Origin: a virus
Length of the DNA stretch: 40,095 bases
Virus record (IMG/VR): IMGVR_UViG_3300031825_000039
Span: 1-40,095 of that record
Direction: 5' to 3' (one strand)
In this document: piece after piece, positions 20,829-27,806 of the stretch
Layout: every line of letters starts with the position of its first letter
Position numbering within the stretch: position 1 is the stretch's first letter
Notes under the pieces: generated by a model
What the model saw: the letters and a program-made list of their open reading frames with translations, nothing else
The model's database searches: none
Told to the model about the DNA's origin: nothing
Translations under genes and position numbers: made by a program

Positions 20829-21382
20829 TCGCCCATCGACGACCAACACCGTCAGGCCCTCAAAAGGCCCCGCTCTTTAACAATCAGCGCAAGAAACCAA
20901 CAGACCGCATTGCCTCTGCCGGCGACCGGCGATCAGACAGGCCTGAAAGCCTGCCAACGCGAGGAGCACCCTCGACGGCTAATCGAAGTGAAACGCTGAA
21001 CCGTGCGAATGACCCGGCAAGCAATGCGCCCCGCCTTGATCCCTGGGCGGATATCAGGGGATGCCAGATAAACCAAAACCACAGGAGGAACCAGCCCATG
21101 AAGTAGCAAGGCCAGCCGGCAGACGGGCCGGCAACTCGCGCAGACCTGCCCCACTCAACCGGGCCAGACAGGAGCTGTAGGGAAGCGCGTTTCAACTCGT
21201 ACCGACGACCACCCGGCAACGCTGATCAAGCCAGGTGAACAGGAAGCTCCGAGGCCATCCAAGATCATCCGGAATGCCTGCAATCAGCAGCGGGATAACC
21301 GGGGCAAGACAACGGCCGAGCGTTTCCTGATGCCGCTTCGATGAGGCGGCATTGGGAAAACAACCACCCATCAGGAGTACCA
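20829..21382 (+). other. PL leader without a long gene; boxA at 20871-20882
   Basis: About 550 bases separate PL from the first convincing gene. CGCTCTTTAACA (20871-20882) differs in one base from the ribosomal-RNA-type boxA TGCTCTTTAACA. Small hairpins follow: GCCGG-CGA-CCGGC (20918-20930), AGGC-CTGAAA-GCCT (20939-20952) and CGAGG-AGCAC-CCTCG (20960-20974), the last with boxB-like dimensions. A further stem ATGCCGC...GCGGCAT lies near 21329-21351. This fits a nut/put-like antitermination leader. Long plus-strand frames here lack ribosome binding sites and coding character. Confidence 0.6.
21083..21106 (+). other. Two-codon minigene ATG-AAG-TAG behind a perfect Shine-Dalgarno
   Basis: AGGAGG (21083-21088), nine bases, ATG AAG TAG (21098-21106). 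A palindromic stem GCCGGC-AGACGG-GCCGGC follows at 21115-21132. Lambda bar minigenes (ATG ATA TAA) have this form and tie up peptidyl-tRNA when expressed. Alternatively this is a small gene broken by an amber codon: the frame stays open for 43 further codons. Confidence 0.5.
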
Positions 21383-21562
21383 ATGAGCGAGTTCAAGAAA
21401 GGCCAGCCGGTGAAGTTCGCCAACCCACGCGGCCAGGTGAAATCCGGCAAGTACGTTGGCGAGGTAAATCTCGGTCCGGGCCGCGGCCAGGGCCTGTACG
21501 CGCAAGTCGATGTTGACGGCGTGATCCTGAAAGTCCGCCCGAGCAAGCTACAGGCGGCCTGA
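21383..21562 (+). CDS. Small KOW/SH3-like protein, first gene of the PL operon
   Basis: A 59-residue protein: KKGQPVKFANPRGQVKSGKYVGEVNLGPGRGQGLYAQVDVDG then VRPSKLQAA. The strand-turn pattern suggests a small beta barrel, as in KOW/SH3-like phage proteins that can bind nucleic acid or ribosomes. The ATG follows CAGGAG. As the first product of the operon it may act early on the host; this is inference. Confidence 0.68.
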   Translation: MSEFKKGQPVKFANPRGQVKSGKYVGEVNLGPGRGQGLYAQVDVDGVILKVRPSKLQAA

Positions 21563-21639
21563 TCCAGGCCGAAACAGCCGATTTCCCGGTGCGCCTCACG
21601 AGGGGCGCATCAGGGGAAATCTGACTGGAGACTCGATAG

Positions 21640-21867
21640 ATGAGCGACAAAGACAACGGTGGGCCGGCGTTTCCGTTCGGCCAAACTAGCGAGCATGACG
21701 GCCGGCTTGTAAACGGCTGGGGCAGCGAAGGCATGACCCTGCGCGATTACTTCGCGGCGAAGGCAATGCAGGGAATGTGCGCAGATCCAAGCACTAGCGG
21801 AAGGAAAGGATCTGATATTGCGGAAGAAGCATACCAGATGGCAGACGCTATGCTCGCCGCACGATAA
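21640..21867 (+). CDS. Conserved small phage protein of unknown function
   Basis: A 75-residue protein: NGGPAFPFG, then EGMTLRDYFAAKAMQGMC, and a C-terminal EEAYQMADAMLAAR. This GGPAFP...GMTLRDYFAA...A..AY..ADAML layout is a very common short phage protein in Proteobacteria, function unknown. It is preceded by a GC hairpin (GTGCGCCTC/GGGGCGCA, about 21590-21610) and TGGAGA. Confidence 0.7.
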   Translation: MSDKDNGGPAFPFGQTSEHDGRLVNGWGSEGMTLRDYFAAKAMQGMCADPSTSGRKGSDIAEEAYQMADAMLAAR

Positions 21868-22020
21868 GGAGAGAACAAGTGACATATCCCGGGCAAGCGG
21901 GCCGCCTAGGCGGATATCTGGACGGGGATTAGCCGGAAGTGCCCTGGAGTCAAAAACACCGGCAGCAGGCGGTAAGACTGCCATCAGCTTTGCCCTCCCA
22001 GCTTGCTGAGCCTGCCGACT
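21868..22020. other. First part of a 548-base stretch without a convincing gene
   Basis: Together with 22021-22415 this gap has no frame with credible coding character. A 17-codon GTG frame (21879-21932) follows GGAGAGAACAA but is too short to judge. No promoter or terminator is clear. Confidence 0.4.
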
Positions 22021-22163
22021 GGCCCGCGTAACGGGCCATTTCCTCGAAGAGGATGCATCGGAAGTAGTGCGGGGCCTAAGTGGAAAAATATGGCCGCGAA
22101 GCAAAGTCGGGGCAACGTGCGGCAAACACGCCGACCTCAGTAGGCCGCACTACTTCCGATGCA
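22021..22163 (+). ncRNA. Candidate structured RNA: three adjacent hairpins
   Basis: Hairpin A: GGCCCG-CGTAA-CGGGCC (22021-22037). Hairpin B: TCCTC-GAA-GAGGA (22041-22053). Hairpin C starts at the next base: a 19-base perfect inverted repeat (22054-22072 with 22145-22163), extended by GGCCTA/TAGGCC across a two-base bulge. Inside C a smaller stem forms (GTCGG 22106-22110 with CCGAC 22131-22135, and CGTG with CACG around a 7-base loop). It lies in a gene-free part of the PL operon. It could be a regulatory RNA or processing element, or a 110-base element with terminal inverted repeats; no flanking target duplication is seen. Confidence 0.5.
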
Positions 22164-22415
22164 GATGAATGCGCAGGCTGATGCGCGGCGAATGGAAACA
22201 ACCGGGTGGGTAGACCTCCTAGGCCGTGATTGGGTTCATGGCTGCTATGAAAAACGGCGCGCCACCTTGAGCCAGAGACAGTGGCGCTGGCCATCTGCAT
22301 CACCCCTTCCCCTCCGCACCCATCCAGACAGCCGTTTCCTCCCCACTCATGCGCTTGGTCCCGCAATGAGCGGAGACGGCTGCCTGATGTGTGCGCAAAC
22401 AGCGAGGTAATCGAC

Positions 22416-22841
22416 ATGAGCACCGAATTGCATGCGCCCTACACGGCGCGAAACAGCGAGCGCTGGCAGCCGAAGCCTTCATCGCCTGCCGGTATTTCCC
22501 GGGCCGCCCGGATCACCCGGGAGCGCGAGCAGAAGGCCGCCGCAGCCAAGCGGGAGCGAATCGAAGTGCTGGCCGCTCGTCAGCAAGAAGCAGAGCGAGT
22601 CGCGTTCGAGGGAACGCCCATGGAGCGCGGCCTGCACGGTATCGAAACGGAGCTGCTCGGCATTGCCGAAGCGCACAACCTAACATCCATGCATGCCCAT
22701 TACTGGCGCCTGTACGGGATGCTCAATGCCGCCCTGGCATTTGGCTCGCTGTCGTTCGAACAGGTCAGCGAATTCCGGAAGCGGCAGTCCGAAGCGTATT
22801 CCACTCGGGTCAAGCCGTTGGAAGGGAGGCTAGAGAAATGA
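22416..22841 (+). CDS. Coiled-coil early protein
   Basis: A 141-residue protein with a basic, Ala/Arg/Glu-rich helical segment (ARITREREQKAAAAKRERIEVLAARQQEAERVAF) followed by MERGLHGIETELLGIAEAHNLTSMHAHYWRLYGMLNAALAFG. No family recognised. The ATG follows AGCGAGG. It is coupled to the following small gene by an overlap. Confidence 0.7.
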   Translation: MSTELHAPYTARNSERWQPKPSSPAGISRAARITREREQKAAAAKRERIEVLAARQQEAERVAFEGTPMERGLHGIETELLGIAEAHNLTSMHAHYWRLYGMLNAALAFGSLSFEQVSEFRKRQSEAYSTRVKPLEGRLEK

Positions 22842-22966
22842 TCCAGCACCGCAGTTTCGCCCTGTTGATCGCCAAGGCAAAGCGCCGTGGCCTGCGCACC
22901 CTAGCCGACTTCGCCCGCCAGCCTGTGCGCGTCGGCGGCATCTGGTATGCCGAAGTGCGGCCATGA
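22838..22966 (+). CDS. Short basic early protein
   Basis: A 42-residue protein (Met-Ile-Gln-His-Arg-Ser-Phe-Ala), helical and basic, ending GGIWYAEVRP. GGGAGG lies about nine bases upstream, and the ATGA overlap with the upstream stop shows coupling. Function unknown. Confidence 0.65.
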   Translation: MIQHRSFALLIAKAKRRGLRTLADFARQPVRVGGIWYAEVRP

Positions 22967-23067
22967 CCAAGCACCAAGCGACCATCCGCCGCGCCATCTG
23001 GCGCAGCGTTTCCACCGTCCTTGTCCTCTGGACTGCGCTCTGCGCGGCCTGCTGGATCGCTCAGTAA
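22963..23067 (+). CDS. Single-span membrane peptide
   Basis: A 34-residue peptide: a basic N-terminus (TKHQATIRRAIWR) followed by one hydrophobic segment (VSTVLVLWTALCAACWIA). It overlaps the upstream gene by four bases. Such early membrane peptides are often superinfection-exclusion or host-interference factors, but nothing in the sequence proves that here. Confidence 0.58.
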   Translation: MTKHQATIRRAIWRSVSTVLVLWTALCAACWIAQ

Positions 23068-23124
23068 CCCCTCCCATTTCACCGCATGCGCGCTGCCGTA
23101 GGAGTTGGCGCGCCTGGAGATCCT

Positions 23125-24225
23125 ATGACCGCAGCAACCGAAATTGCGCTTGTACCACCCAAAGAGACCGCCCTGCAGGTGTTCCAGGCTGAAAACGGCC
23201 TTGATCCGTACCTGCAGCGGATTCGTGCCGAGATTGATTCGTTCGTGCCGGACGTCTCCACCCGCAAGGGGCGCGAGGCCATTGCATCCATCGCGCACAA
23301 GGTCGCCCGCTCTAAAACTGCCCTGGACAACGTCGGCAAGGAGTTGGTCGCCGAGCTGAAGGAGATCCCGAAGAAGATCGATGCTGAGCGCAAGCGGGTA
23401 CGTGACACGCTGGATGCATGGAAGGATGAGGTGCGAAAGCCACTGACCGATTGGGAAGAAGCCGAAGCGTCTAGGGTTGCCGGTCACAAGGAAACGCTCG
23501 AATGGCTGGACAGCTTTGTTGACCAGCGCACGGACCTGACCGCCGAGCAGCTGCAGTTTCAGCTGAACGAGGTTGAGGCGTTCGAAATCAACAAGGCGCT
23601 TGACGAGTTCGAGGCCGATGCTGCGCGCGGAAAAGATAAGGCCGTGACCGCACTGCGTGAGCAGCTTGCGCGCCGCATCGCTCACGAGGAGCAGCTTGCC
23701 GAGATCGCCCGCTTCAATGCCGAGAAATCCGAGCGCGAGCAAAAAGAGCGCGAGGAACGCATTGCCCGGGAAGCTGCTGAGCGCGCCCAGCGTGAAGCAG
23801 AGCAGCGCGCTCAAGCAGAACGCGAGGCAGCCATTCGCCGCGAGCAGGAAGCCAAGGCCGCCGCCGAGCGCCGGGAACTGGAACTGAAGCTGCAGGCCGA
23901 GCAGGCAGAGCGTGCGGCGGCCCAGGCTGAAGCGAACCGCGTCGCCGCCGAGCAGCGCGCCGAGCAAGAGCGAATCGCCGCAGAACAGCGTGCCGCTGAT
24001 GCGGCCGAAGCTGCGCGCCAGGCTGAGATTCAGCGCCAGGCCGACGAGCGAGCCCATGTAGAGAGGGAGGCAGCTACCCGCGAGGCTGACAAGGCACACA
24101 AAGCCGCTATCAACCGAGCAGCGCTGGAATCATTCATCGCTAACGGAATGACCGAAGAGTGCGCCAAGAAGGCCGTAACCCTGATTGCCCAGCGCAAGAT
24201 TCCCAACATCCAGATCAATTACTAA
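23125..24225 (+). CDS. Long coiled-coil protein of the recombination cluster (DUF1351-like)
   Basis: A 366-residue protein. Residues 1-180 are helical with RIRAEIDSFVPDVSTRKGREAI and DTLDAWKDEVRKPLTDWEEAE, like phage proteins coded beside recombinases (DUF1351-like). Residues about 200-330 form an uninterrupted charged coiled coil (TolA-like, AERAQREAEQRAQAERE). The C-terminal LESFIANGMTEECAKKAVTLIAQRKIPNIQI is a compact end domain common to this group. It precedes Sak4 and SSB, so it probably assists recombination. ATG at 23125 follows GGAGA. Confidence 0.75.
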   Translation: MTAATEIALVPPKETALQVFQAENGLDPYLQRIRAEIDSFVPDVSTRKGREAIASIAHKVARSKTALDNVGKELVAELKEIPKKIDAERKRVRDTLDAWKDEVRKPLTDWEEAEASRVAGHKETLEWLDSFVDQRTDLTAEQLQFQLNEVEAFEINKALDEFEADAARGKDKAVTALREQLARRIAHEEQLAEIARFNAEKSEREQKEREERIAREAAERAQREAEQRAQAEREAAIRREQEAKAAAERRELELKLQAEQAERAAAQAEANRVAAEQRAEQERIAAEQRAADAAEAARQAEIQRQADERAHVEREAATREADKAHKAAINRAALESFIANGMTEECAKKAVTLIAQRKIPNIQINY

Positions 24226-24238
24226 CGGAAATCCCCTC

Positions 24239-24400
24239 ATGCATACGCAACCAGCACAGGTATCTCCTGCTGTTGCGGCTCAGCTCGACTGGATGACGCT
24301 CGGAGAGTTCTGGCCGGAGAGATTCCAGGGCGATGCCAGGCGGCAGTACGAAGAAGCAGCGGCCCGCATCGAGCGGGAATTCGATAACCACCCGAGGTAA
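24239..24400 (+). CDS. Small protein before the recombinase gene
   Basis: A 53-residue protein (Met-His-Thr-Gln-Pro-Ala-Gln) with WMTLGEFWPERFQGDARRQYEEAAARIEREF, a short helical segment. It sits 13 bases after the coiled-coil gene and five bases before sak4. Weak ribosome binding site (GGAA). Function unknown. Confidence 0.62.
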   Translation: MHTQPAQVSPAVAAQLDWMTLGEFWPERFQGDARRQYEEAAARIEREFDNHPR

Positions 24401-24405
24401 CACTC

Positions 24406-25272
24406 ATGTTCAAGAAGGCTGAACGCAAGCAGGCAAGGCTACGGCTCGCACTTGCTGGACCTTCCGGATCCGGAAAGACCTACTCCGCCCTACAGATGGC
24501 CAAAGGGCTCGGCGGCAATATAGCCGTCATCGACACAGAGCATGGCAGCGCCTCGCTATATGCCCATATTGCCGACTTCGACGTAATGGAGCTTCACGCG
24601 CCATACACTCCGGAGCGCTATATCGAGGCGATCAAGGCCGCCGAACAGGCCGGATACCAAGTCCTGATTATCGACAGCTACTCGCATGAGTGGACAGGGC
24701 CAGGAGGCTGCCTGGAGATAAACGACGAGACGGCAAAGGCGCGCTTCAAGGGGAACACATGGTCAGCCTGGAGCGAGACAACCCCGCGCCACCGCAAACT
24801 GACCGACAAGATCCTGACCAGCCCGCTGCACATCATCTGCACCATGCGCAGCAAGACGGAAACCGTCCAGGGAGAGGGCAAGAAGATCGTCAAGCTCGGC
24901 CTCAAAAGCGAACAGCGGGACGGCACAGACTATGAATTTACAGTCGTGCTCGACATTACCCACGACGGCCACTATGCGGTGGCCAGCAAGGACCGAACCC
25001 GGCTATTCGAGAACCCCGAGCTGATCACCGAGGAAACCGGACGAAAGCTGCTCGACTGGCTCAACTGCGGCACCAATCAGCGTGAGCGCGCCAAAAGCAT
25101 GATGGTCGACTTCATCGCTACGCTTGAGCAGGCAGACAACCTGGAAGACCTCAAGTCGGCTTTCGGCGCCGCCTGGCGCGAACTGGCCAGCGAGCCCGAC
25201 CTGCAGGCGCAGGTAAAGACCGACTACGAGAAACGCAAAGCAGCATTCACGACACAGGAGCAGCCCGCATGA
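24406..25272 (+). CDS. Sak4-type ATPase / single-strand annealing recombinase
   Basis: A 288-residue RecA-core ATPase. Walker A is GPSGSGKT (Lys24), Walker [12 protein letters not shown] (Asp90), with [14 protein letters not shown] between them. The C-terminal part ([26 protein letters not shown]) is helical. This matches the AAA_24/Sak4 group, single-strand annealing partners that work with a phage SSB. The SSB gene overlaps its stop (ATGA), as in other Sak4 phages. It should mediate phage recombination and repair. Confidence 0.87.
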   Translation: MFKKAERKQARLRLALAGPSGSGKTYSALQMAKGLGGNIAVIDTEHGSASLYAHIADFDVMELHAPYTPERYIEAIKAAEQAGYQVLIIDSYSHEWTGPGGCLEINDETAKARFKGNTWSAWSETTPRHRKLTDKILTSPLHIICTMRSKTETVQGEGKKIVKLGLKSEQRDGTDYEFTVVLDITHDGHYAVASKDRTRLFENPELITEETGRKLLDWLNCGTNQRERAKSMMVDFIATLEQADNLEDLKSAFGAAWRELASEPDLQAQVKTDYEKRKAAFTTQEQPA

Positions 25273-25763
25273 GCCGCGGCGTCAACAAAGTCATTCTGGT
25301 GGGCAACGTCGGCGGTGATCCCGAAGTTCGCTATGCGCCAAACGGCACTGCTTTCGCCAACATCACCCTGGCCACCTCGGAAAGCTGGAAGGACAAGCAG
25401 ACCGGTCAGCTGCAGGAGCGCACCGAATGGCACCGCGTAGTGTTCAGCGGGAAGCTGGCGGAGATCGTCGGGCAGTACGTCACCAAGGGCCAACAGCTTT
25501 ACATCGAGGGCAAGCTTCGCACGCGCAAGTGGCAGGGGCAGGACGGGCAGGATCGCTACACCACGGAGATTCTGGTCGGTGTTGATGGCCAGATGCAGAT
25601 GCTCGGTGGAAAGAGTGACGGCCAGAGCGAGCAGCGCCAACAGCCCGCCCGCCAGCCAGCGCAGCGCACACAGCAGAGCCAGCAGGGCGCGTCGGGGCCG
25701 GATGCCGATTCGTTCGATGACGATATTCCGTTTATTCCCCTGCCCTACCTCGCCGGGATCTAA
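25269..25763 (+). CDS. ssb: Single-stranded DNA-binding protein
   Basis: A 164-residue SSB. The OB-fold is complete ([54 protein letters not shown]), followed by a Gln-rich linker. The acidic tip DSFDDDIPF, which in bacterial SSBs ends the protein and binds partner enzymes, is followed here by nine more residues (IPLPYLAGI). Works with the Sak4 ATPase upstream. Confidence 0.93.
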   Translation: MSRGVNKVILVGNVGGDPEVRYAPNGTAFANITLATSESWKDKQTGQLQERTEWHRVVFSGKLAEIVGQYVTKGQQLYIEGKLRTRKWQGQDGQDRYTTEILVGVDGQMQMLGGKSDGQSEQRQQPARQPAQRTQQSQQGASGPDADSFDDDIPFIPLPYLAGI

Positions 25764-25805
25764 ATTTATCCAGGGCGCGCTCCCTGCGCCCCTCGGAGTA
25801 TCCCC

Positions 25806-26066
25806 ATGCTCATCGACAACGCAGGTATTGCCCGCGGCGAACCGCTGCGGGCGCGAATCGACCAGATGACCGCCGAATTCATCGCCGCCGGCGGGCAGGT
25901 TCAGCAGTGCGGCGCGAGCCCAAGCCGATACGAACCCATCCCGTTCAGCGTGGCTCCCGCCGCCGCCCAGCAGGATCGGCGGAAACCACCGCGGCGCCCC
26001 AGGTCGCCGAGCAGCCAGGAGGATCTGGCGGCATTTGCCTGGAGGATGCTGGAGGCGGGGATATGA
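25806..26066 (+). CDS. Small early protein
   Basis: An 86-residue protein with a proline/arginine-rich centre (QQDRRKPPRRPRSPSSQEDL) and a C-terminal helix DLAAFAWRMLEAGI. A hairpin GGGCGC-GCTCCCT-GCGCCC (25773-25791) stands immediately before its ribosome binding site CGGAG. The stop overlaps the next start. Not assigned to a family. Confidence 0.65.
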   Translation: MLIDNAGIARGEPLRARIDQMTAEFIAAGGQVQQCGASPSRYEPIPFSVAPAAAQQDRRKPPRRPRSPSSQEDLAAFAWRMLEAGI

Positions 26067-26230
26067 GGCCCGCAGCAGCCGACTCATCGGAGCTGGTCTA
26101 CGCCGCTGAGTACAAGCTGGGCGCGCTCGCCGCAGACGGAGAGCCGTGCCCCTTTCCAATCTGGCAGCTCGGGAGGCGCTGCGCCTGGTTCGCTGGTTAC
26201 TGGGATGCGCGCACGGATGGATTCGCATGA
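26063..26230 (+). CDS. Rmf/CrpP-like small protein
   Basis: A 55-residue protein: AAEYKLGALAADGEPCPFPIWQLGRRCAWFAGYWDAR. It resembles ribosome modulation factor (A..GY..G.......CPY......R..WL.GW..A) and the related CrpP group. E. coli Rmf silences 70S ribosomes as 100S dimers. A phage copy in the early operon might act on host translation. ATG overlaps the upstream stop and follows GGAGGCGGGG. Confidence 0.62.
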   Translation: MRPAAADSSELVYAAEYKLGALAADGEPCPFPIWQLGRRCAWFAGYWDARTDGFA

Positions 26231-26691
26231 CAGCCATGACCCAGCCCGAGCGGTCAGCTAAGACCGCCGCCAAGCGCAAGGCAGTCGGTGAGGTAGAGCT
26301 TCGCCACCGCGTGCGCCCAGGAATCCGCGCCATGCTGGCTGACCTGATGGCCTGGAACAGCATCGAGGAGCAGGCTGAAGCGATTCAGCTGCTCGCTCTG
26401 AACGCCGACAGCGTGCAGTTGCTGCCACCTGCTGCTAGCGTGGAGATGCTCAGGCACCGCGCTCGGCCCGGCCTGATCGCCAAGCTCGAAGCGCTGGCGG
26501 GTGGAGATCCGCAGAGCATCAGCCTAGTGGTCGAGTCGCTGATTGCTACGGCTCACGCCGCTGGACCGGAAGGCTCGGCGCCCATGCTCTCCATTCCGCG
26601 CCACGAAATACGCATTTCCGAAAACGTGGCGCACGCGCTCTATCTGGCCGGAGCTGCCGAGGCCTCAAGGCTCGACCGGGCCGAATCCTGA
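26227..26691 (+). CDS. Early protein with an internal repeat
   Basis: A 154-residue helical protein. The segments VELRHRVRPGIRAMLADLMAW and VEMLRHRARPGLIAKLEALAGG look like two copies of one motif (RHR.RPG..A.L..L). It ends with RHEIRISENVAHALYLAGAAEA. Function unknown. The ATG overlaps the upstream stop (ATGA); an ATG three codons later is an alternative. Confidence 0.68.
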   Translation: MTAMTQPERSAKTAAKRKAVGEVELRHRVRPGIRAMLADLMAWNSIEEQAEAIQLLALNADSVQLLPPAASVEMLRHRARPGLIAKLEALAGGDPQSISLVVESLIATAHAAGPEGSAPMLSIPRHEIRISENVAHALYLAGAAEASRLDRAES

Positions 26692-26751
26692 ATCCACATA
26701 TTCCGCTACTGCGGCACGCGCTGCATGGCGGCGCTTTGCTTGGAGAAAACC

Positions 26752-27084
26752 ATGAGCACCTTCGCAGTATTTGGAATGACGGAGCACTTCGCCCGCGAAG
26801 AAGCTCGCAAGAAGACGCCGACGAACGTCGGAAAGACCCAGCTGACCGAAGCTCAATGGCTAGAGGCTGTCGAGCGCCGCGTCGAGCAGGTAATGGCGGG
26901 CGCCCGGGTGGCTCAGCTCAGCGCCCTGTTCGACGCCCCCCAGTTCGCCGAGCAGTTCATCGCACTGCTGCGCAAGTCGGGAAAGGCGCGGGATCTCAAG
27001 ATCCGAGCACGGGTGAAGATCGAGCAGCCGGAGGCCAAGGGGAAGCGAAAGGCGCCGAGTACGGAATGGAAGGACGTTGCATGA
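26752..27084 (+). CDS. Early protein of unknown function
   Basis: A 110-residue protein: STFAVFGMTEHFAREEARKKTP, then TEAQWLEAVERRVEQVMAG, and a basic lysine-rich C-terminus. The mix of acidic and basic helices suggests a nucleic-acid or protein-binding role, but no family is recognised. The ATG follows GGAGAAAAC. Confidence 0.66.
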   Translation: MSTFAVFGMTEHFAREEARKKTPTNVGKTQLTEAQWLEAVERRVEQVMAGARVAQLSALFDAPQFAEQFIALLRKSGKARDLKIRARVKIEQPEAKGKRKAPSTEWKDVA

Positions 27085-27299
27085 CCGAGCTCTCCGAAGC
27101 TGCGCAGGCCATCTGCGCGCAGCACTACAACTTCAAATCGCGCTCCAGCTGCAACGCCTGCCCTCTTCAGCCTGAATGCCATAGGTCCTTCGTACTGACC
27201 GAAGCATCGCTCAGTGAATGGCAAGAGCGCTTGAACAGGCTGGCCCTGCCGCATGGCGATGCTGAGTGCAGGGCTGCCCAGAAGGACCTATTCGCATGA
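27081..27299 (+). CDS. Small cysteine-containing early protein
   Basis: A 72-residue protein with SSCNACPLQPECHRSF, a CxxC...C cluster that may bind zinc, followed by SEWQERLNRLALPHG. Start coupled to the upstream gene (ATGA). It converges on the minus-strand gene that ends 21 bases further on. Confidence 0.66.
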   Translation: MTELSEAAQAICAQHYNFKSRSSCNACPLQPECHRSFVLTEASLSEWQERLNRLALPHGDAECRAAQKDLFA

Positions 27300-27320
27300 A
27301 CGCGGCCAGGACTCATGCCA

Positions 27321-27566
27321 TCAGCGAGCAGATAGTGCGATCTTTGCCGCCTTCATGATTGCATCTTCAGCCTCTGCGCGAGAGGACCACTTTCCGCGAA
27401 GATCAGCAATGCTTGATTCCGACACCCCGCCACCTTGGCCAGCTTCTTGTTTCCATGCCACTGCTCTGACGGTGACATTTACATCGCCTACGTAGTACTC
27501 GAATCGGACCGATTCGCCCATTAAATCGAACACTTCAGGGCATCCCGGAAGTTTTTCTACCTTCAT
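27321..27566 (-). CDS. Lone minus-strand gene inside the plus-strand early operon
   Basis: An 81-residue protein: KVEKLPGCPEVFDLMGESVRFEYYVGDVNVTVRAVAWKQ, then SIADLRGKWSSRAEAEDAIMKAAK. The ATG at 27566 is preceded by GGAGG at seven bases. All surrounding genes face the other way, so it is probably a moron expressed on its own, perhaps in the lysogen; no clear promoter was found. The plus strand has no competing frame here. Function unknown. Confidence 0.72.
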   Translation of the reverse strand: MKVEKLPGCPEVFDLMGESVRFEYYVGDVNVTVRAVAWKQEAGQGGGVSESSIADLRGKWSSRAEAEDAIMKAAKIALSAR

Positions 27567-27642
27567 CTGATCCTCCCTAATCCGGCCCCACGCCGGCCTC
27601 CCCATTAATACCCCGAATCCACGCCAATGGCGAGGAGCCACT

Positions 27643-27705
27643 ATGCCTACAGAAAACCATACCTCCCTTATCCAACCGGTGCCAGTTGAGCGCGACAGCG
27701 AATGA
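27643..27705 (+). CDS. Possible 20-residue leader peptide
   Basis: ATG at 27643 follows GAGGAG by six bases; the peptide is Met-Pro-Thr-Glu-Asn-His-Thr-Ser. Its TGA overlaps the next ATG (ATGA), so it may be a coupling peptide. It is too short for certainty. Confidence 0.4.
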   Translation: MPTENHTSLIQPVPVERDSE

Positions 27706-27806
27706 ACCGCCCCACCTATTGCCGCCGGACCATGCTCCGGATCGGCCAATGCAAATGCCTGATCTGCCGGCCGATCAAGCCGGCGAAGGAGAAAGAACGT
27801 GAGTGA
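27702..27806 (+). CDS. Short cysteine-rich peptide
   Basis: A 34-residue frame (Met-Asn-Arg-Pro-Thr-Tyr-Cys-Arg-Arg) with GQCKCLICR and a basic tail. Its four cysteines could bind a metal. It overlaps the peptide before it and, by eight bases, the GTG-started gene after it. Confidence 0.48.
   Translation: MNRPTYCRRTMLRIGQCKCLICRPIKPAKEKERE

Noticed and set aside
20796-21106. Plus-strand frames of 67 and 95 residues in the PL leader
   Set aside because: They start inside operator/promoter sequence, lack ribosome binding sites and show no coding pattern; the region is better explained as an untranslated leader.
22159-22410. Plus-strand frame of 83 residues downstream of the large hairpin
   Set aside because: No ribosome binding site, a start inside the hairpin arm, and a C-terminal half of shadow-like composition. 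It could still be real, but I cannot support it.
22810-24099. Minus-strand frame of 429 residues opposite the coiled-coil gene
   Set aside because: Its Leu-rich sequence is the complement of the Ala/Glu/Gln-rich coiled coil and has no independent support.
25224-26363. Minus-strand frame of 379 residues opposite ssb and following genes
   Set aside because: ssb and coupled small genes on the plus strand explain the region; the antisense product has shadow-like composition.
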